Shown: positions 1-8,786, numbered from the stretch's first letter. The stretch is 52,580 nucleotides of DNA from CAZSRX01 sp964609675 [NCBI: uncultured Bacteroidota bacterium] (GCA_964609675.1 CAZSRX010000007.1:1-52580); one strand, 5' to 3'. Notes: generated from the sequence alone by a model not told the origin. Numbers and translations: made by a program.

Positions 1-92
1 TTTCGAAACGTCCTGCTCTTTCTATACGACGGTACCATCAAGACACAACCGAACATGATACGAAGCCGCATGACGTAAATCCTGTATTCCCG
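1..92 (+). repeat. 92-bp direct repeat, copy A
   Basis: This segment matches 457-548 at an offset of 456 bp with about four mismatches by eye. Both copies begin tttcgaaacg, run through tatacgacggtaccatcaag and end at cctgtattcccg. The copy starts at the first base of the window, so it may extend further left. Confidence 0.85.
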
Positions 93-266
93 ATACTCCT
101 CTTTGAACACCGCTGCCTTCAACCAACCGCCTCTACCGTCCTTCCAAACAACCGTCGCCGCCATCCTTTCGACCGACCATCCCTTCGCTGTCCTTCCATC
201 CAACCGTCTCCGCCGTCCTTTCGACCGACCGTTCCCTTTGCTGTCATTTCGACCGACCGTTCTCTA

Positions 267-432
267 CGCTGTCATTTCGACCTCCCGAAGGGAGGGAGAA
301 ATCCTGTATTCCCCTCCAACGTCGTATCAATCCTGAATCCCCGGATACAGGATTTCTCCGGCTCTGCGTTGATGCAGGTTAGCGGTGCATCGTCATGGAT
401 AGCAATCATACACTGCCGTCGAAATGACAGCG
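267..432. repeat. Nested inverted repeat, REP/MITE-like
   Basis: Two pairs of complementary arms are nested. The outer pair is cgctgtcatttcgac at 267-281 against gtcgaaatgacagcg at 418-432. The inner pair is at about 295-311 (ggagaaatcctgtattcc) against 343-359 (ggatacaggatttctcc). As RNA or single-stranded DNA this could fold into a long interrupted hairpin. It encodes no transposase, so it would be a non-autonomous or REP-type element (inference). Confidence 0.7.
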
Positions 433-456
433 GTGTTCCTTTTTTGTCAATTGTCC

Positions 457-548
457 TTTCGAAACGTTCTGCTCTTTCTATACGACGGTACCATCAAGAC
501 ACAACCGAACACAAAACGAAGCCGCATGACGTAAATCCTGTATTCCCG
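457..548 (+). repeat. 92-bp direct repeat, copy B
   Basis: Second copy of the repeat found at 1-92. Most differences cluster near the middle (catgata in copy A against cacaaaa here). The two copies bracket the inverted repeat at 267-432, an arrangement that recombination between the copies could delete. Confidence 0.85.
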
Positions 549-625
549 CAATCAATCACTGGCAGGCGTTCATCAAAATCAAAACAAATGGACTATCATA
601 GAGCATGGACGGACTTGTTATTATT

Positions 626-661
626 ATTGACTTTGTCAATATTTTTTTTTTAGTTTTTAAT
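626..661 (+). promoter_or_regulatory. Putative promoter with palindrome upstream of the aminotransferase
   Basis: A -35-like TTGTCA (633-638), a 17-nt spacer and a -10-like TTTAAT (656-661) precede the gene. The -35 lies in a perfect short palindrome attgac-ttt-gtcaat (626-640), which could be an operator. The same hairpin followed by a run of T could instead act as a weak terminator. Confidence 0.35.
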
Positions 662-707
662 CATATATAAAAATCCATGAAATAATCCTGATATATCGGA
701 GACTCCA

Positions 708-1925
708 ATGAAACGCCAGCACGAAAAGACCAAGAAACTCCATTCTGTCCGCTATGAAATACGCGGTCCCCTGCAGGACCGGGCTAAACAGCTTGAAGCC
801 GAAGGCCATAAAGTTATTAAGCTGAACATCGGCAATCCGGGGCCGTTCGGATTCCTGACGCCGGACGTGATGCTTCAGGACATGGCCGAGAACCTCAAAA
901 AAGCAGAGGGTTACAGCGATTCCAAGGGCATTATTGAAGCCCGGCACTCGATCATGAAAGACGCCGCCCGCAAAGGCATTCCCGACATCGGTCCGGATGA
1001 TATCTTCATCGGAAACGGCGTCAGCGAACTGATCATTATGACCCTGCAGGCCCTGCTCAATCCCGGTGACGAAGTGCTCGTGCCCGCGCCGGATTACCCG
1101 CTGTGGACTGCCGCCGTGAATTTCTCCGGCGGTAAAGCCGTGCATTATCTGTGCGATGAGGAAAACGAATGGAACCCGGATCTTGCCGACATGGAGCGCA
1201 AAATCACTCCGCATACCAAGGCGGTTGTCGTCATCAATCCCAACAATCCTACCGGCGCGGTCTATCATAAGGATATTCTCGAAAAAATCATCGCGATGGC
1301 CCGCCAACATGATCTGGTGATATTATCCGATGAAGTCTATGAAAGAATTTTATATTTCGATCTGAAGCATATTCCGACGGCGTCTCTGGCCGATGACGTT
1401 CTGTTTGTAACATTTAACGGTCTCTCGAAATCCCATTTGATATGCGGTTTCCGCGTCGGTTGGATGATGATCAGCGGCGACCGCGCCCATGCAAAAGGTT
1501 TCTACGAAGGCATGAATTTGCTGGCATCCATGCGCCTCTGCAGCAATGTGCAGGGACAATACGTGATTCCGACCGCTCTGGAAAAGTGTCCGAATATTGA
1601 CTATCTGATTAAACCCGGAGGCCGTCTGTATGAGCAGACCTTCCTCGCGCATCGCCTGTTAAACGAAATACCCGGCGTCAGCTGCGTAAAACCTAAAGGC
1701 GCCTTCTACCTCTTCCCGAAACTGGATCAAAAGAAGTTTAATATCCATGATGACCAGAAATTATTCTACGATCTGCTGAACCAGGAAAAAATTCTTTTCG
1801 TCAACGGTACCGGCTTCAACTGGCCTAAACACGACCATTTCCGGGTTGTGGCTCTGCCCAAAGTGGAAGACCTCGAGGCCGCGTTAAAACGCCTGGGGCA
1901 TTTCCTTTCAACCTATCGTCAGTAG
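708..1925 (+). CDS. alaA: AlaA-like alanine/glutamate aminotransferase
   Basis: A 405-residue class I/II PLP-dependent aminotransferase, the same length as E. coli AlaA as I remember it. It resembles AlaA closely along its whole length, including YEIRGP near the N-terminus, IGNGVSELI, VPAPDYPLWTAAV, VINPNNPTGAVY and the C-terminal FNWP-DHFR. The Schiff-base lysine is predicted at K241 in GLSKSH and the phosphate-binding arginine follows in GFRVGW. The likely reaction is glutamate plus pyruvate to 2-oxoglutarate plus alanine in the cytoplasm. Start ATG has cggagactcc just upstream. It stands alone, with repeats before it and a long non-coding gap after it. Product class is secure; the substrate is by homology. 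Confidence 0.93.
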   Translation: MKRQHEKTKKLHSVRYEIRGPLQDRAKQLEAEGHKVIKLNIGNPGPFGFLTPDVMLQDMAENLKKAEGYSDSKGIIEARHSIMKDAARKGIPDIGPDDIFIGNGVSELIIMTLQALLNPGDEVLVPAPDYPLWTAAVNFSGGKAVHYLCDEENEWNPDLADMERKITPHTKAVVVINPNNPTGAVYHKDILEKIIAMARQHDLVILSDEVYERILYFDLKHIPTASLADDVLFVTFNGLSKSHLICGFRVGWMMISGDRAHAKGFYEGMNLLASMRLCSNVQGQYVIPTALEKCPNIDYLIKPGGRLYEQTFLAHRLLNEIPGVSCVKPKGAFYLFPKLDQKKFNIHDDQKLFYDLLNQEKILFVNGTGFNWPKHDHFRVVALPKVEDLEAALKRLGHFLSTYRQ

Positions 1926-1959
1926 AATTTTGGATAGACCGGATTCTGTTTTTTTTTTA
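1923..1959 (+). terminator. Weak putative terminator after the aminotransferase
   Basis: A short tagaat/attctg stem (one G-T pair) is followed by a run of ten T. The stem is only six pairs with a large loop, so this is tentative. Confidence 0.3.
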
Positions 1960-2470
1960 TGATTATGACGGGATAACAGAAAGTTTCGGTTAAAAGAAAA
2001 TTGCGTTCCCATTTCATGAAAATATTTGTAGGATTTGTCCGAAAACGCTGTTAAATTGATTTATGAGGAAGCCTTTTCTGCATTGGTTTTTTGATGCAAC
2101 TGAAGTTTATGCAAAGCGCTTCCTCTATCGATTTTATTTTGGACAGATGTGCAATCCATTCATTACATAGTAAGATTCAACCGGTCTTTTTTTTAATCAA
2201 TAGACTTATTTATAAGTTTGGGTACAATGGGCCTTTGGACAAAAAAATATTGGGGTATCACTTTCTGGCTAATACCTATTATCCTGATGCTTAGGGCCAT
2301 GTTTTGCTACGGCTGATCATTAATGAAATCGGCGTTTTAGTTTTGAGGCCTTTTTGATTACATGGTTGCTTGAGGTTACAGTAAAAAAAGGAACGCTGAT
2401 TTTTTCTATAACGGCTGATACGGTAACAAACGCATTATTGTTTTAAAAATCAAAATTATTTAAAATCATT
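1960..2470. other. Long intergenic gap
   Basis: About 510 bases without a convincing gene. Short open frames exist at 2063-2170 (35 aa, aromatic-rich), 2091-2294 (67 aa) and 2227-2316 (29 aa, with one possible membrane segment around WGITFWLIPIIL). None has a good ribosome-binding site or recognisable family. No tRNA, repeat or clear terminator is visible. Confidence 0.5.
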
Positions 2471-3184
2471 ATGATTCCGATACGCGATACCATTCCGGCT
2501 GTGACATTTCCATATGTAACAATAATGCTTATTCTGATTAATGTTGGCGTTTTTATATTGCAGTTGCTTTTCTTATCCGATGCCGATGATTTATACAACC
2601 GCGCCGCGGTGATTCCGGCCAAATATTTCTGGTATGAGCAATATCGTCCGGAGCAATACGGGGCGCGTTTCGCGCCGTTGATTACCTCCATGTTTTTACA
2701 TGGCGGGTGGATGCATATTTTGGGCAATATGTGGTTTTTATGGATTTTCGGCGATAATGTTGAGGATCGTATGGGCCATTTCAGATACCTTATATTTTAT
2801 CTTGTATGTGGAATTGGCGCCGGATTATCGCATATTTATCTCTATCCGGATTCGCAGATACCAACCATTGGGGCGAGCGGCGCGATTGCCGGCGTCATGG
2901 GAGCGTATTTCATAAGTTTTCCGCAGTCCCGCGTATTGACGCTAATTCCGGCGATCATATTCTTTCCCCTGATTGAGGTTCCCGCGGTATTCTTCCTGGG
3001 ATTCTGGTTTGTGATACAGTTTCTGCAGGGAACGGTTGCGCTGGCCTCACCCGATGTGAGCGGCGGTGTCGCTTGGTGGGCGCATTTGGGCGGTTTCGTA
3101 GCAGGCGCCGTTTTGGTCTTCTTTTTCCGAAAACGGAATACCATTTATCGGAGGCAATGGGGCGAAAATTACATTGATTTTTAA
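2471..3184 (+). CDS. Rhomboid-family intramembrane serine protease
   Basis: A 237-residue polytopic membrane protein of the rhomboid (S54) family, which cleaves transmembrane helices within the lipid bilayer. The signature is complete: HGGWMHILGNMWFL (77-90) in the L1/TM2 region, the GASGAIAGVMGAY active-site segment with nucleophile S136, and the catalytic histidine H205 in AHLGGFVAG. An N-terminal membrane helix (about 13-35) is followed by a long loop to residue 68. The basic C-terminal tail after residue 220 fits a cytoplasmic end. The start ATG follows A/T-rich leader sequence with no strong Shine-Dalgarno. The next gene begins 67 bp downstream with its own promoter, so this may be a single-gene unit. 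The substrate cannot be inferred. Confidence 0.93.
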   Translation: MIPIRDTIPAVTFPYVTIMLILINVGVFILQLLFLSDADDLYNRAAVIPAKYFWYEQYRPEQYGARFAPLITSMFLHGGWMHILGNMWFLWIFGDNVEDRMGHFRYLIFYLVCGIGAGLSHIYLYPDSQIPTIGASGAIAGVMGAYFISFPQSRVLTLIPAIIFFPLIEVPAVFFLGFWFVIQFLQGTVALASPDVSGGVAWWAHLGGFVAGAVLVFFFRKRNTIYRRQWGENYIDF

Positions 3185-3213
3185 TTGAAATGGATTTAAT
3201 GATATTGTATATT
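3185..3213 (+). promoter_or_regulatory. Promoter for the xanthine dehydrogenase-type subunit gene
   Basis: TTGAAA (3185-3190), a 17-nt spacer and TATATT (3208-3213). It begins immediately after the rhomboid stop codon and lies about 40 bp before the next start. Confidence 0.6.
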
Positions 3214-3251
3214 AGTAAAACAAAACATAAATTATAACTGCAGGTAATGCA

Positions 3252-4685
3252 ATGATCCATGCCGTATCATTTATTCTGGATAACCGAATTGTCACCATTG
3301 ATTTTAATCACAATGCGCCCTATACCCCGACAACAACCGTACTGAATTATCTGCGCTCGCTGCCAGCTCACAAAGGCGTCAAGGAAGGATGCGCTGAGGG
3401 GGATTGCGGGGCATGCACGGTGGTTTTGGCCGAACTTGGTCCGGACGGGAAACTGCATTATAAGGCGGTGGATTCATGCCTGATGTTCTTACCTGCCCTT
3501 CACGGAAAACAGTTGATCACGGTGGAAAACCTGGCCGATGATAAGGGCGCGTTACATCCTGTGCAGAAAGCCATGGTGGATCTGCATGGCGCGCAATGCG
3601 GATTTTGTACGCCGGGCATTATTATGTCCATGTTTGCGCTGTATAAAAATCATATCAACCCTTCCCGTGAAATCGTGGAAGACGCTTTAACCGGAAATCT
3701 CTGTCGGTGTACCGGTTACCGCCCGATTGTCAAAGCCGCCCTGTTCGCCTGTTCGGGAAACGGCGCCGATCATTTTACAGCGAACGAATCAAAAATTATC
3801 GACTTGATTAAACAGATACCTGCCGAGCCCTTACAAATAAAAACCGAACAGCAGCAATATTACAAACCGATTACGTTATCGCAGGCGCTCTTACTGAAAG
3901 CCGAGCATACTGACGCCGTCCTGATAACGGGCTCCTCCGACGCGGCGTTACGTGTAACTAAAAAGCATGAATTACTGCCCGTCATCATTGACCTTTCGGC
4001 GGTACCCGAACTGAAAGAAATCGCCGAAAACGATGAATCCATGATAATCGGTGCCGGCTTGCCGCTGAATGATATCATGCCGATTGTAGAGAAACCATTT
4101 CCTGCGTTGTATGATATGCTGAAAGTGTACGGTTCCAGGCAAATCCGCAATGTCGCAACCATCGGCGGCAGTCTTGGTACGGCTTCACCCATCGGGGATA
4201 TTATGCCCCTGCTGATGGCTTACGGCGGAAAAATTATTCTGGAAAGCATTCATGGCAAGCGAAAAGTCAGCGTGGACGCCTATCTTACCGGATACCGAAA
4301 AACCGTGCGTACTCCCGAAGAAATTATCACGGCTGTAAAGATCAAAAAAATCCATAACGGCGCCAGGGTAAAATCTTATAAGGTATCTAAAAGAAAAGAT
4401 CTTGATATTTCCACCGTCAGTGCCGCGTTCCGGATTGAACGGGAAGCCGATAAAAAAGTACGTGAAATTGTTCTGGCTTACGGCGGTATGGCCGAAATGA
4501 CCAAAAGGGCTGTGAAAACCGAAGCATTCCTCACAGGGAAATTATGGACACGGCCAAACATAGAAGAAGCGATGAAAATTGTCGATTCGGAGTTTACACC
4601 GATATCGGATGCCCGGTCCGGTGCTGAATTCCGCCGTATGGCCGCCCGTAATCTTCTGCTGAAATTCTGGAATGAAACGAAATAG
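3252..4685 (+). CDS. xdhA: Xanthine dehydrogenase-type small subunit (2Fe-2S/FAD)
   Basis: A 477-residue protein of the XdhA type: N-terminal [2Fe-2S] ferredoxin fold, helical second [2Fe-2S] domain, then FAD-binding and CO-dehydrogenase flavoprotein C-terminal domains. Cluster ligands are C47, C52, C55 and C76 (first) and C116, C119, C151 and C153 (second), in GCAEGDCGAC, CGFCTPG and CRCTGYRP. The FAD segment contains LITGSSD and later NVATIGGSLGTASPIGDIMP. In the family this subunit passes electrons from a molybdopterin subunit to NAD+. Here no XdhB-type molybdopterin gene follows; the next gene is convergent. The partner must be encoded elsewhere or the gene is an orphan. Substrate unassigned: purines are likely, other hydroxylations possible. 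Confidence 0.88.
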   Translation: MIHAVSFILDNRIVTIDFNHNAPYTPTTTVLNYLRSLPAHKGVKEGCAEGDCGACTVVLAELGPDGKLHYKAVDSCLMFLPALHGKQLITVENLADDKGALHPVQKAMVDLHGAQCGFCTPGIIMSMFALYKNHINPSREIVEDALTGNLCRCTGYRPIVKAALFACSGNGADHFTANESKIIDLIKQIPAEPLQIKTEQQQYYKPITLSQALLLKAEHTDAVLITGSSDAALRVTKKHELLPVIIDLSAVPELKEIAENDESMIIGAGLPLNDIMPIVEKPFPALYDMLKVYGSRQIRNVATIGGSLGTASPIGDIMPLLMAYGGKIILESIHGKRKVSVDAYLTGYRKTVRTPEEIITAVKIKKIHNGARVKSYKVSKRKDLDISTVSAAFRIEREADKKVREIVLAYGGMAEMTKRAVKTEAFLTGKLWTRPNIEEAMKIVDSEFTPISDARSGAEFRRMAARNLLLKFWNETK

Positions 4686-4758
4686 TTTAAAGGTTATAAA
4701 ACCTAAGCTTCGTTAGAACAGATCACAACGTTTAATTCGAGATGAAAACCTGCTTTTC

Positions 4759-7700
4759 TTAAGAACCGTTAACAGGTAATCGTATAATAAATTCGGAACC
4801 TTTTCCCGGTTCGCTGTGTACTTCAATGCTGCCGTTATGGTTTTTTATGATTCCATAACTAATTGACAATCCCAATCCGGTGCCCTTGCCGATATCCCGT
4901 GTAGTAAAGAACGGTTCAAACAGGCGGTTCCGGATCTCTTCCGTCATCCCGCATCCGGTATCCCGTATGGAAATGGATATGTGATTGTTCTCGGCGGAAG
5001 TGGTAATATGAATTTCACCCGTATCGTCAATAGCTTGAACGGCATTTCTTATGATGTGCATAAACACCTGGTTGAGTTGACCCGGCGAGCATTCAATCTT
5101 CGGCAGGTTGCCGTAATTCCTGAATATTCGGATACGGTTTTGTGTTTGGGAAGCAATCAGGGACAGGGTGGCATCCAGATCATCGTTTATCTGGGTCGTT
5201 TTTCGCTCATTTTCATCCAGGCGGGAAAACAACCTAAGGTTCACGACGATATTTTTGATGCGTTCCGCGCCGTTTTCATAGCTTATCAACATCTTTTCGA
5301 TATCACTGCGGATATACTGATATTCCACATCTATCATTATGCGGTCAAACTGTTCAGCAGCTTCATCCTTTAAGAGATTCTTGGCCGCATGGATCAGATG
5401 ATCCATAACCTCAATGTGCTTTTTCAGGAAAGGCATATTCGCCGAGATAAACGCTATCGGATTATTGATTTCATGGGCAATGCCGGCGGTTAATTGACCC
5501 AGAGAGGACATTTTTGCCGACTGAACCAGTTGCATTTGCGTGTTTTTAAGGTTCTCAAGGGCTTGAGCCAGTTCGTTTTTCTGAAGCTCAATCTGGCGGG
5601 TTTTTTGGGTAACCAGAATTTCAAGTTCCTTGCGGCGTTTTTCGATACGATTGATTCTGTAGCGATACAGGCCGTACGCGCCCGATGTAAGGAATATAAC
5701 GCATAATACGTAAAACCAATCGGTTTGAAAAAAACGAGGTTCAAAATTTAAAACGACGGTCGCTCCGGTTTCATTCCACAACCCATCATTGTTACAGGCG
5801 ATAACCCGGAAAGAATATTTGCCTGGGGGAAGATTCGTATAATAAGCTGTGCGCCGGGTATCGGCTTCCACCAACTGTTTATCAAAGTTCTCAAGCCGGT
5901 AACGAAATCGCACCTGTCCGGGATTCAAATAACTTAGCGCCGTATAATGGATCTCTATTTTTTCAGTTCCCGGAGGAAAAATTGCTTGTTGATATGTTTT
6001 GAGAGTTTGAGAAGTATATAAACTGTCGTCTGCAATGATATACTCAATCTGTACCGGCGGAACCATCGGATTAATGATGCTCTTTTCCGGATCAATGGTT
6101 ACCACGCCTTTAACGCCGGGGAAACATAACGTGCCGTCATAGCGTTTCCATCCGGCGGGCTGATTTCTTCCGTTGCATTCGTTGCTGGCCATGCCGTCTG
6201 CGGTGGAGTATGCCCGGCTTAAGATCGTTTTTTGTTTTCCTTCGGAAAACCTCGCCAGTTCGTCTTTTTTTATTTTAAAAATACCTTTATTACAACTCAT
6301 CCAAAGATAACCGGAAGAATCTTCAAGAATACGGTAAATTAAATCATCAAACAAGCCATCAGCAATTCGAAATATGGTCCAATGGTCATTTTTCAGCCGA
6401 TTAAGACCGCCGCCATCCGTGCCCACCCATAATACACCTTCGGAGTCTTCGTAGGTTGTCAAAACGATATCGCTGGATAACCCGTTAGCGGTGTTGTAGT
6501 ATGTCCATTTATCATTTCGCCATCGGATGAGACCGCCGCCTGTTCCTATCCAAACCGCACCGTCACGGCCTTCTTCTATCGTATAAACGGTTTTGTGCGG
6601 TAACCGGTCTTTTACAGTATAATGGCTCCATTTGCCCTGATGGTATATATTTAAACCGTCCACTGTACCAACCCAGATGCGGTTCTGGCGGTCGCCAATA
6701 ATCGCACGGACGTTATCATGGGATAGACCTGTTTTGGAGTTATAATATTTTAATCGGCCATCTTTATAGACCGTTATCCCGCCACCGTCCGTACCAATCC
6801 AGTAAGCGCCGTCAGGGTCTTCATAAACCGACCACACCATGTTGTGGGACAGGCCGTTTTTGGTGTTTAGAATGGTACAGTGATTACCGTCCAGGATATT
6901 CAATCCGCCGCCGCTTGTACCCACCAGCAGGCGTTTCTTCCGGTCTTCATAAATGCAGCGGATCATGTCATACGATAAACCATCGTAAGTGGTAATGTTG
7001 ATAAATTTTTCATCTTTAAGCCTGTAAAGTCCGCCGCCGTCGGTGCCGATCCAAAGACTGCCTTCACGGTCTTCTAAAATAGATTTTAAATGATTGACCG
7101 TGAGCCCTTCCTGAATCGTTCGTCGTGAAAATCGGCCGTCAGCGGTATAACGCGTCAGACCTATACGCGTGCTGATCCATATATTCCCGTTACGGTCCTG
7201 TGTAATATAATTTATCATATCGCCAGACAAACCGTCCCGGGATGTAAAGTTGGTAAACCGGCCCTGATGATAAACGCTCAATCCTTTAGTTTTCGTGCCT
7301 ATCCATACCCGTCCGATGTTATCTTCATATATTGCGGAGATGGAATTATCGGCTAAACCGTTAGCGATCGTGTAGGTGATAAATTTACCGTTATCGTAAA
7401 CATTCAAACCGTTGGCGGTACCTATCCAAACGCGGCCGGAGCGGTCCGGATAACAGTAATAAACCGTTGAATGCGCCAGCCCCTGCTCCGTCGTGAAAAC
7501 CGTGAAATGCCCGTCGCTTAACCGATTTAAACCACCGCCGTTGGTGCCAATCCATAAATTACCGGTGTTATCTTCGGCAAGTGACGATATGAAATCGCTG
7601 GATAATCCATCCTTAATGGTATACGTTTTCCATTGATCGTTTTTGTACGCAATCAATCCTCCGCCGTTGGTGCCAATCCATAAAGTCCGGTTACGATCTT

Positions 7701-7995
7701 CAAGAATTGTTACAATATAATTATGTCGGATGGCCGGCGTATTACGTTTATCAAATACCGTAAATCGTATACCGTCAAACCGTACCAAGCCTTCTTGTGT
7801 ACCCAGCCAGATATAACCGTCTGAATCCTGCAGGATAGAATACACCGAATTCTGCGGCAATCCGTCATCGGCTGTCCAGATATTCAGCATATATTGGGTC
7901 ATTGTTTTATTCGGATCCAGAGGTAGGGAAGGACGCGCGTTGAGCAAACTCCATAAAACAATATAAAGGGTATATGATATAATTTTGTTTATCAT
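4759..7995 (-). CDS. Two-component propeller sensor histidine kinase
   Basis: A 1,078-residue membrane sensor. A signal/anchor segment (about 1-20) is followed by 13 clear regulator-propeller blades with the motif D-x-x-G-x-[LIV]-W-[IV]-G-T (first around DSDGYIWLGT), consistent with two seven-bladed propellers. A Y_Y_Y domain follows, then one transmembrane helix (WFYVLCVIFLTSGAYGLYRY), a coiled coil, a HisKA domain with phospho-acceptor H841 in GIAHEINNP, and a HATPase with N-box NAVQAI, DTGCGM and GKGTGLGLS. In related hybrid sensors the periplasmic part binds polysaccharide fragments; the ligand here is unknown. It lacks the receiver and AraC domains of Bacteroidetes hybrid systems, and no response regulator is adjacent. 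It converges on the xdhA-type gene. Confidence 0.92.
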   Translation of the reverse strand: MINKIISYTLYIVLWSLLNARPSLPLDPNKTMTQYMLNIWTADDGLPQNSVYSILQDSDGYIWLGTQEGLVRFDGIRFTVFDKRNTPAIRHNYIVTILEDRNRTLWIGTNGGGLIAYKNDQWKTYTIKDGLSSDFISSLAEDNTGNLWIGTNGGGLNRLSDGHFTVFTTEQGLAHSTVYYCYPDRSGRVWIGTANGLNVYDNGKFITYTIANGLADNSISAIYEDNIGRVWIGTKTKGLSVYHQGRFTNFTSRDGLSGDMINYITQDRNGNIWISTRIGLTRYTADGRFSRRTIQEGLTVNHLKSILEDREGSLWIGTDGGGLYRLKDEKFINITTYDGLSYDMIRCIYEDRKKRLLVGTSGGGLNILDGNHCTILNTKNGLSHNMVWSVYEDPDGAYWIGTDGGGITVYKDGRLKYYNSKTGLSHDNVRAIIGDRQNRIWVGTVDGLNIYHQGKWSHYTVKDRLPHKTVYTIEEGRDGAVWIGTGGGLIRWRNDKWTYYNTANGLSSDIVLTTYEDSEGVLWVGTDGGGLNRLKNDHWTIFRIADGLFDDLIYRILEDSSGYLWMSCNKGIFKIKKDELARFSEGKQKTILSRAYSTADGMASNECNGRNQPAGWKRYDGTLCFPGVKGVVTIDPEKSIINPMVPPVQIEYIIADDSLYTSQTLKTYQQAIFPPGTEKIEIHYTALSYLNPGQVRFRYRLENFDKQLVEADTRRTAYYTNLPPGKYSFRVIACNNDGLWNETGATVVLNFEPRFFQTDWFYVLCVIFLTSGAYGLYRYRINRIEKRRKELEILVTQKTRQIELQKNELAQALENLKNTQMQLVQSAKMSSLGQLTAGIAHEINNPIAFISANMPFLKKHIEVMDHLIHAAKNLLKDEAAEQFDRIMIDVEYQYIRSDIEKMLISYENGAERIKNIVVNLRLFSRLDENERKTTQINDDLDATLSLIASQTQNRIRIFRNYGNLPKIECSPGQLNQVFMHIIRNAVQAIDDTGEIHITTSAENNHISISIRDTGCGMTEEIRNRLFEPFFTTRDIGKGTGLGLSISYGIIKNHNGSIEVHSEPGKGSEFIIRLPVNGS

Positions 7996-8229
7996 CGCTG
8001 TTTATTACATATCAATAAATTTTTGATATCGTAACAATTTAAAAGAATTCTCATCAATAGCAACAATTCCGGAGTGGTTTATGCATATTGGACATCAAAA
8101 ATAAAGAGGGTTCATCCAGTCCGAATGATGAATAAGAACAATGAGTACATCAGTAATCAAACGTCGATACGGAGAGAGATTATATTTTATTAGCTCTTTA
8201 TGCGGATTATGCAAGTAGCTTTTTATTGT

Positions 8230-8265
8230 AAAAAAGTACGCGTCCTGAGTTTAATCAGGACGCGT
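8230..8265 (-). terminator. Intrinsic terminator of rnpB
   Basis: Perfect 11-bp stem acgcgtcctga (8238-8248) / tcaggacgcgt (8255-8265), followed on the minus strand by a run of T (a-run at 8230-8235 on the plus strand). It lies directly after the 3' end of RNase P RNA. Confidence 0.85.
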
Positions 8266-8266
8266 G

Positions 8267-8752
8267 AGCGGACAGACCGTAAGCCGAATTCTGTTTTCCG
8301 GAAAACCGAAAGATAATCATTCATCTTCCCGACGCTGCCGGGACTCCGTCCTGGCGGAGAATACCATGATCCGCCGCCGGCTGAAGTGCGATCTACCCGA
8401 AGATGCCCTTGCGGATTGAGCAGGCGACCCTTTCCCGGTACAGAAAGACTGCACCGGGACACCTTCCTATTTGATCTTGCTCCCGGCGGGGTTTGGCATT
8501 CCGGTTAATTGCTTCACCGGAACGTGCGCTCTTACCGCACGATTGCACCCTTATCCCAACTTTTCCGCAAGCGGAATTATCAGGACGGTATATTTTCTGT
8601 TCCACTTTCCGTTGCAACGCCTTTCGACGTTACACCCGCCATTGATGCGATATTTCGAATCTCTGACGGCGCCGTGCCTTATGGAGTTCGGACTTTCCTT
8701 TCCGATTAAATTTTTACGGATTTAACCGGAACGATTATCCCGTCTGCCCGCA
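8267..8752 (-). ncRNA. rnpB: RNase P RNA (M1, bacterial type A)
   Basis: Catalytic RNA that trims the 5' leader of pre-tRNAs. On the minus strand the hallmark blocks occur in order: GGAAAGTCCGAACTCC near the 5' end, AGAGCGCAC, CCAAACCCCGCCGGGAGCA, CAAATAGGAAGG, GGGTCGCCTGCT, GTAGATCG, and ACAGAATTCGGCTTAC at the 3' end. The P1 ends pair as cgggcagac with gtctgtccg (with one G-U pair), which sets the limits within a few bases. At about 486 nt it is longer than a typical type A RNA. It is flanked by its own promoter and terminator. All open frames inside it are spurious. Confidence 0.95.
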
Positions 8753-8757
8753 ATTAC

Positions 8758-8786
8758 AGTATACGATTTCGCTGGTTAATAAGCAA
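8758..8786 (-). promoter_or_regulatory. Promoter of rnpB
   Basis: On the minus strand TTGCTT (8786-8781), a 17-nt spacer and TATACT (8763-8758) lie about 6-8 nt before the expected 5' end of RNase P RNA. Confidence 0.75.

Larger units (their letters stand above)
1..707. other. Gene-free repeat region upstream of the aminotransferase
   Basis: I see no credible gene in these bases. The open frames that exist are low-complexity translations of repeats rich in the words gtcatttcgacc and aaatcctgtattccc. The block holds a 92-bp direct repeat, a nested inverted repeat and three reiterations of the gaccgaccgtt/gtcatttcgac unit around 172-281. It ends in an A/T-rich stretch with a probable promoter for the downstream gene. 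Interspersed units of this kind, combining gtcatttcgac and gagaaatcct words, look like a mobile or REP-type intergenic family (inference). Confidence 0.7.

Noticed and set aside
103-653. Open frames of 77 and 94 aa in the left repeat block
   Set aside because: They translate repeat units rich in Pro, Arg and Ser, lack ribosome-binding sites and overlap both repeat types.
1-660. CRISPR array
   Set aside because: The repeats are two long copies and irregular words, without regular spacers of equal length.
2091-2294. 67-aa frame in the gap after the aminotransferase
   Set aside because: No homology recognised, no Shine-Dalgarno, and it overlaps other equally poor frames.
4686-4758. Terminator between the xdh-type gene and the kinase gene
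   Set aside because: Only a five-pair aggtt/aacct stem is visible, too weak to call.
6300-7860. Tandem DNA repeats in the kinase gene
   Set aside because: They reflect the propeller blades (about 13 WIGT-type units), not a mobile or satellite repeat.
8223-8725. Several 66-84 aa frames on both strands
   Set aside because: They lie inside RNase P RNA or its terminator.
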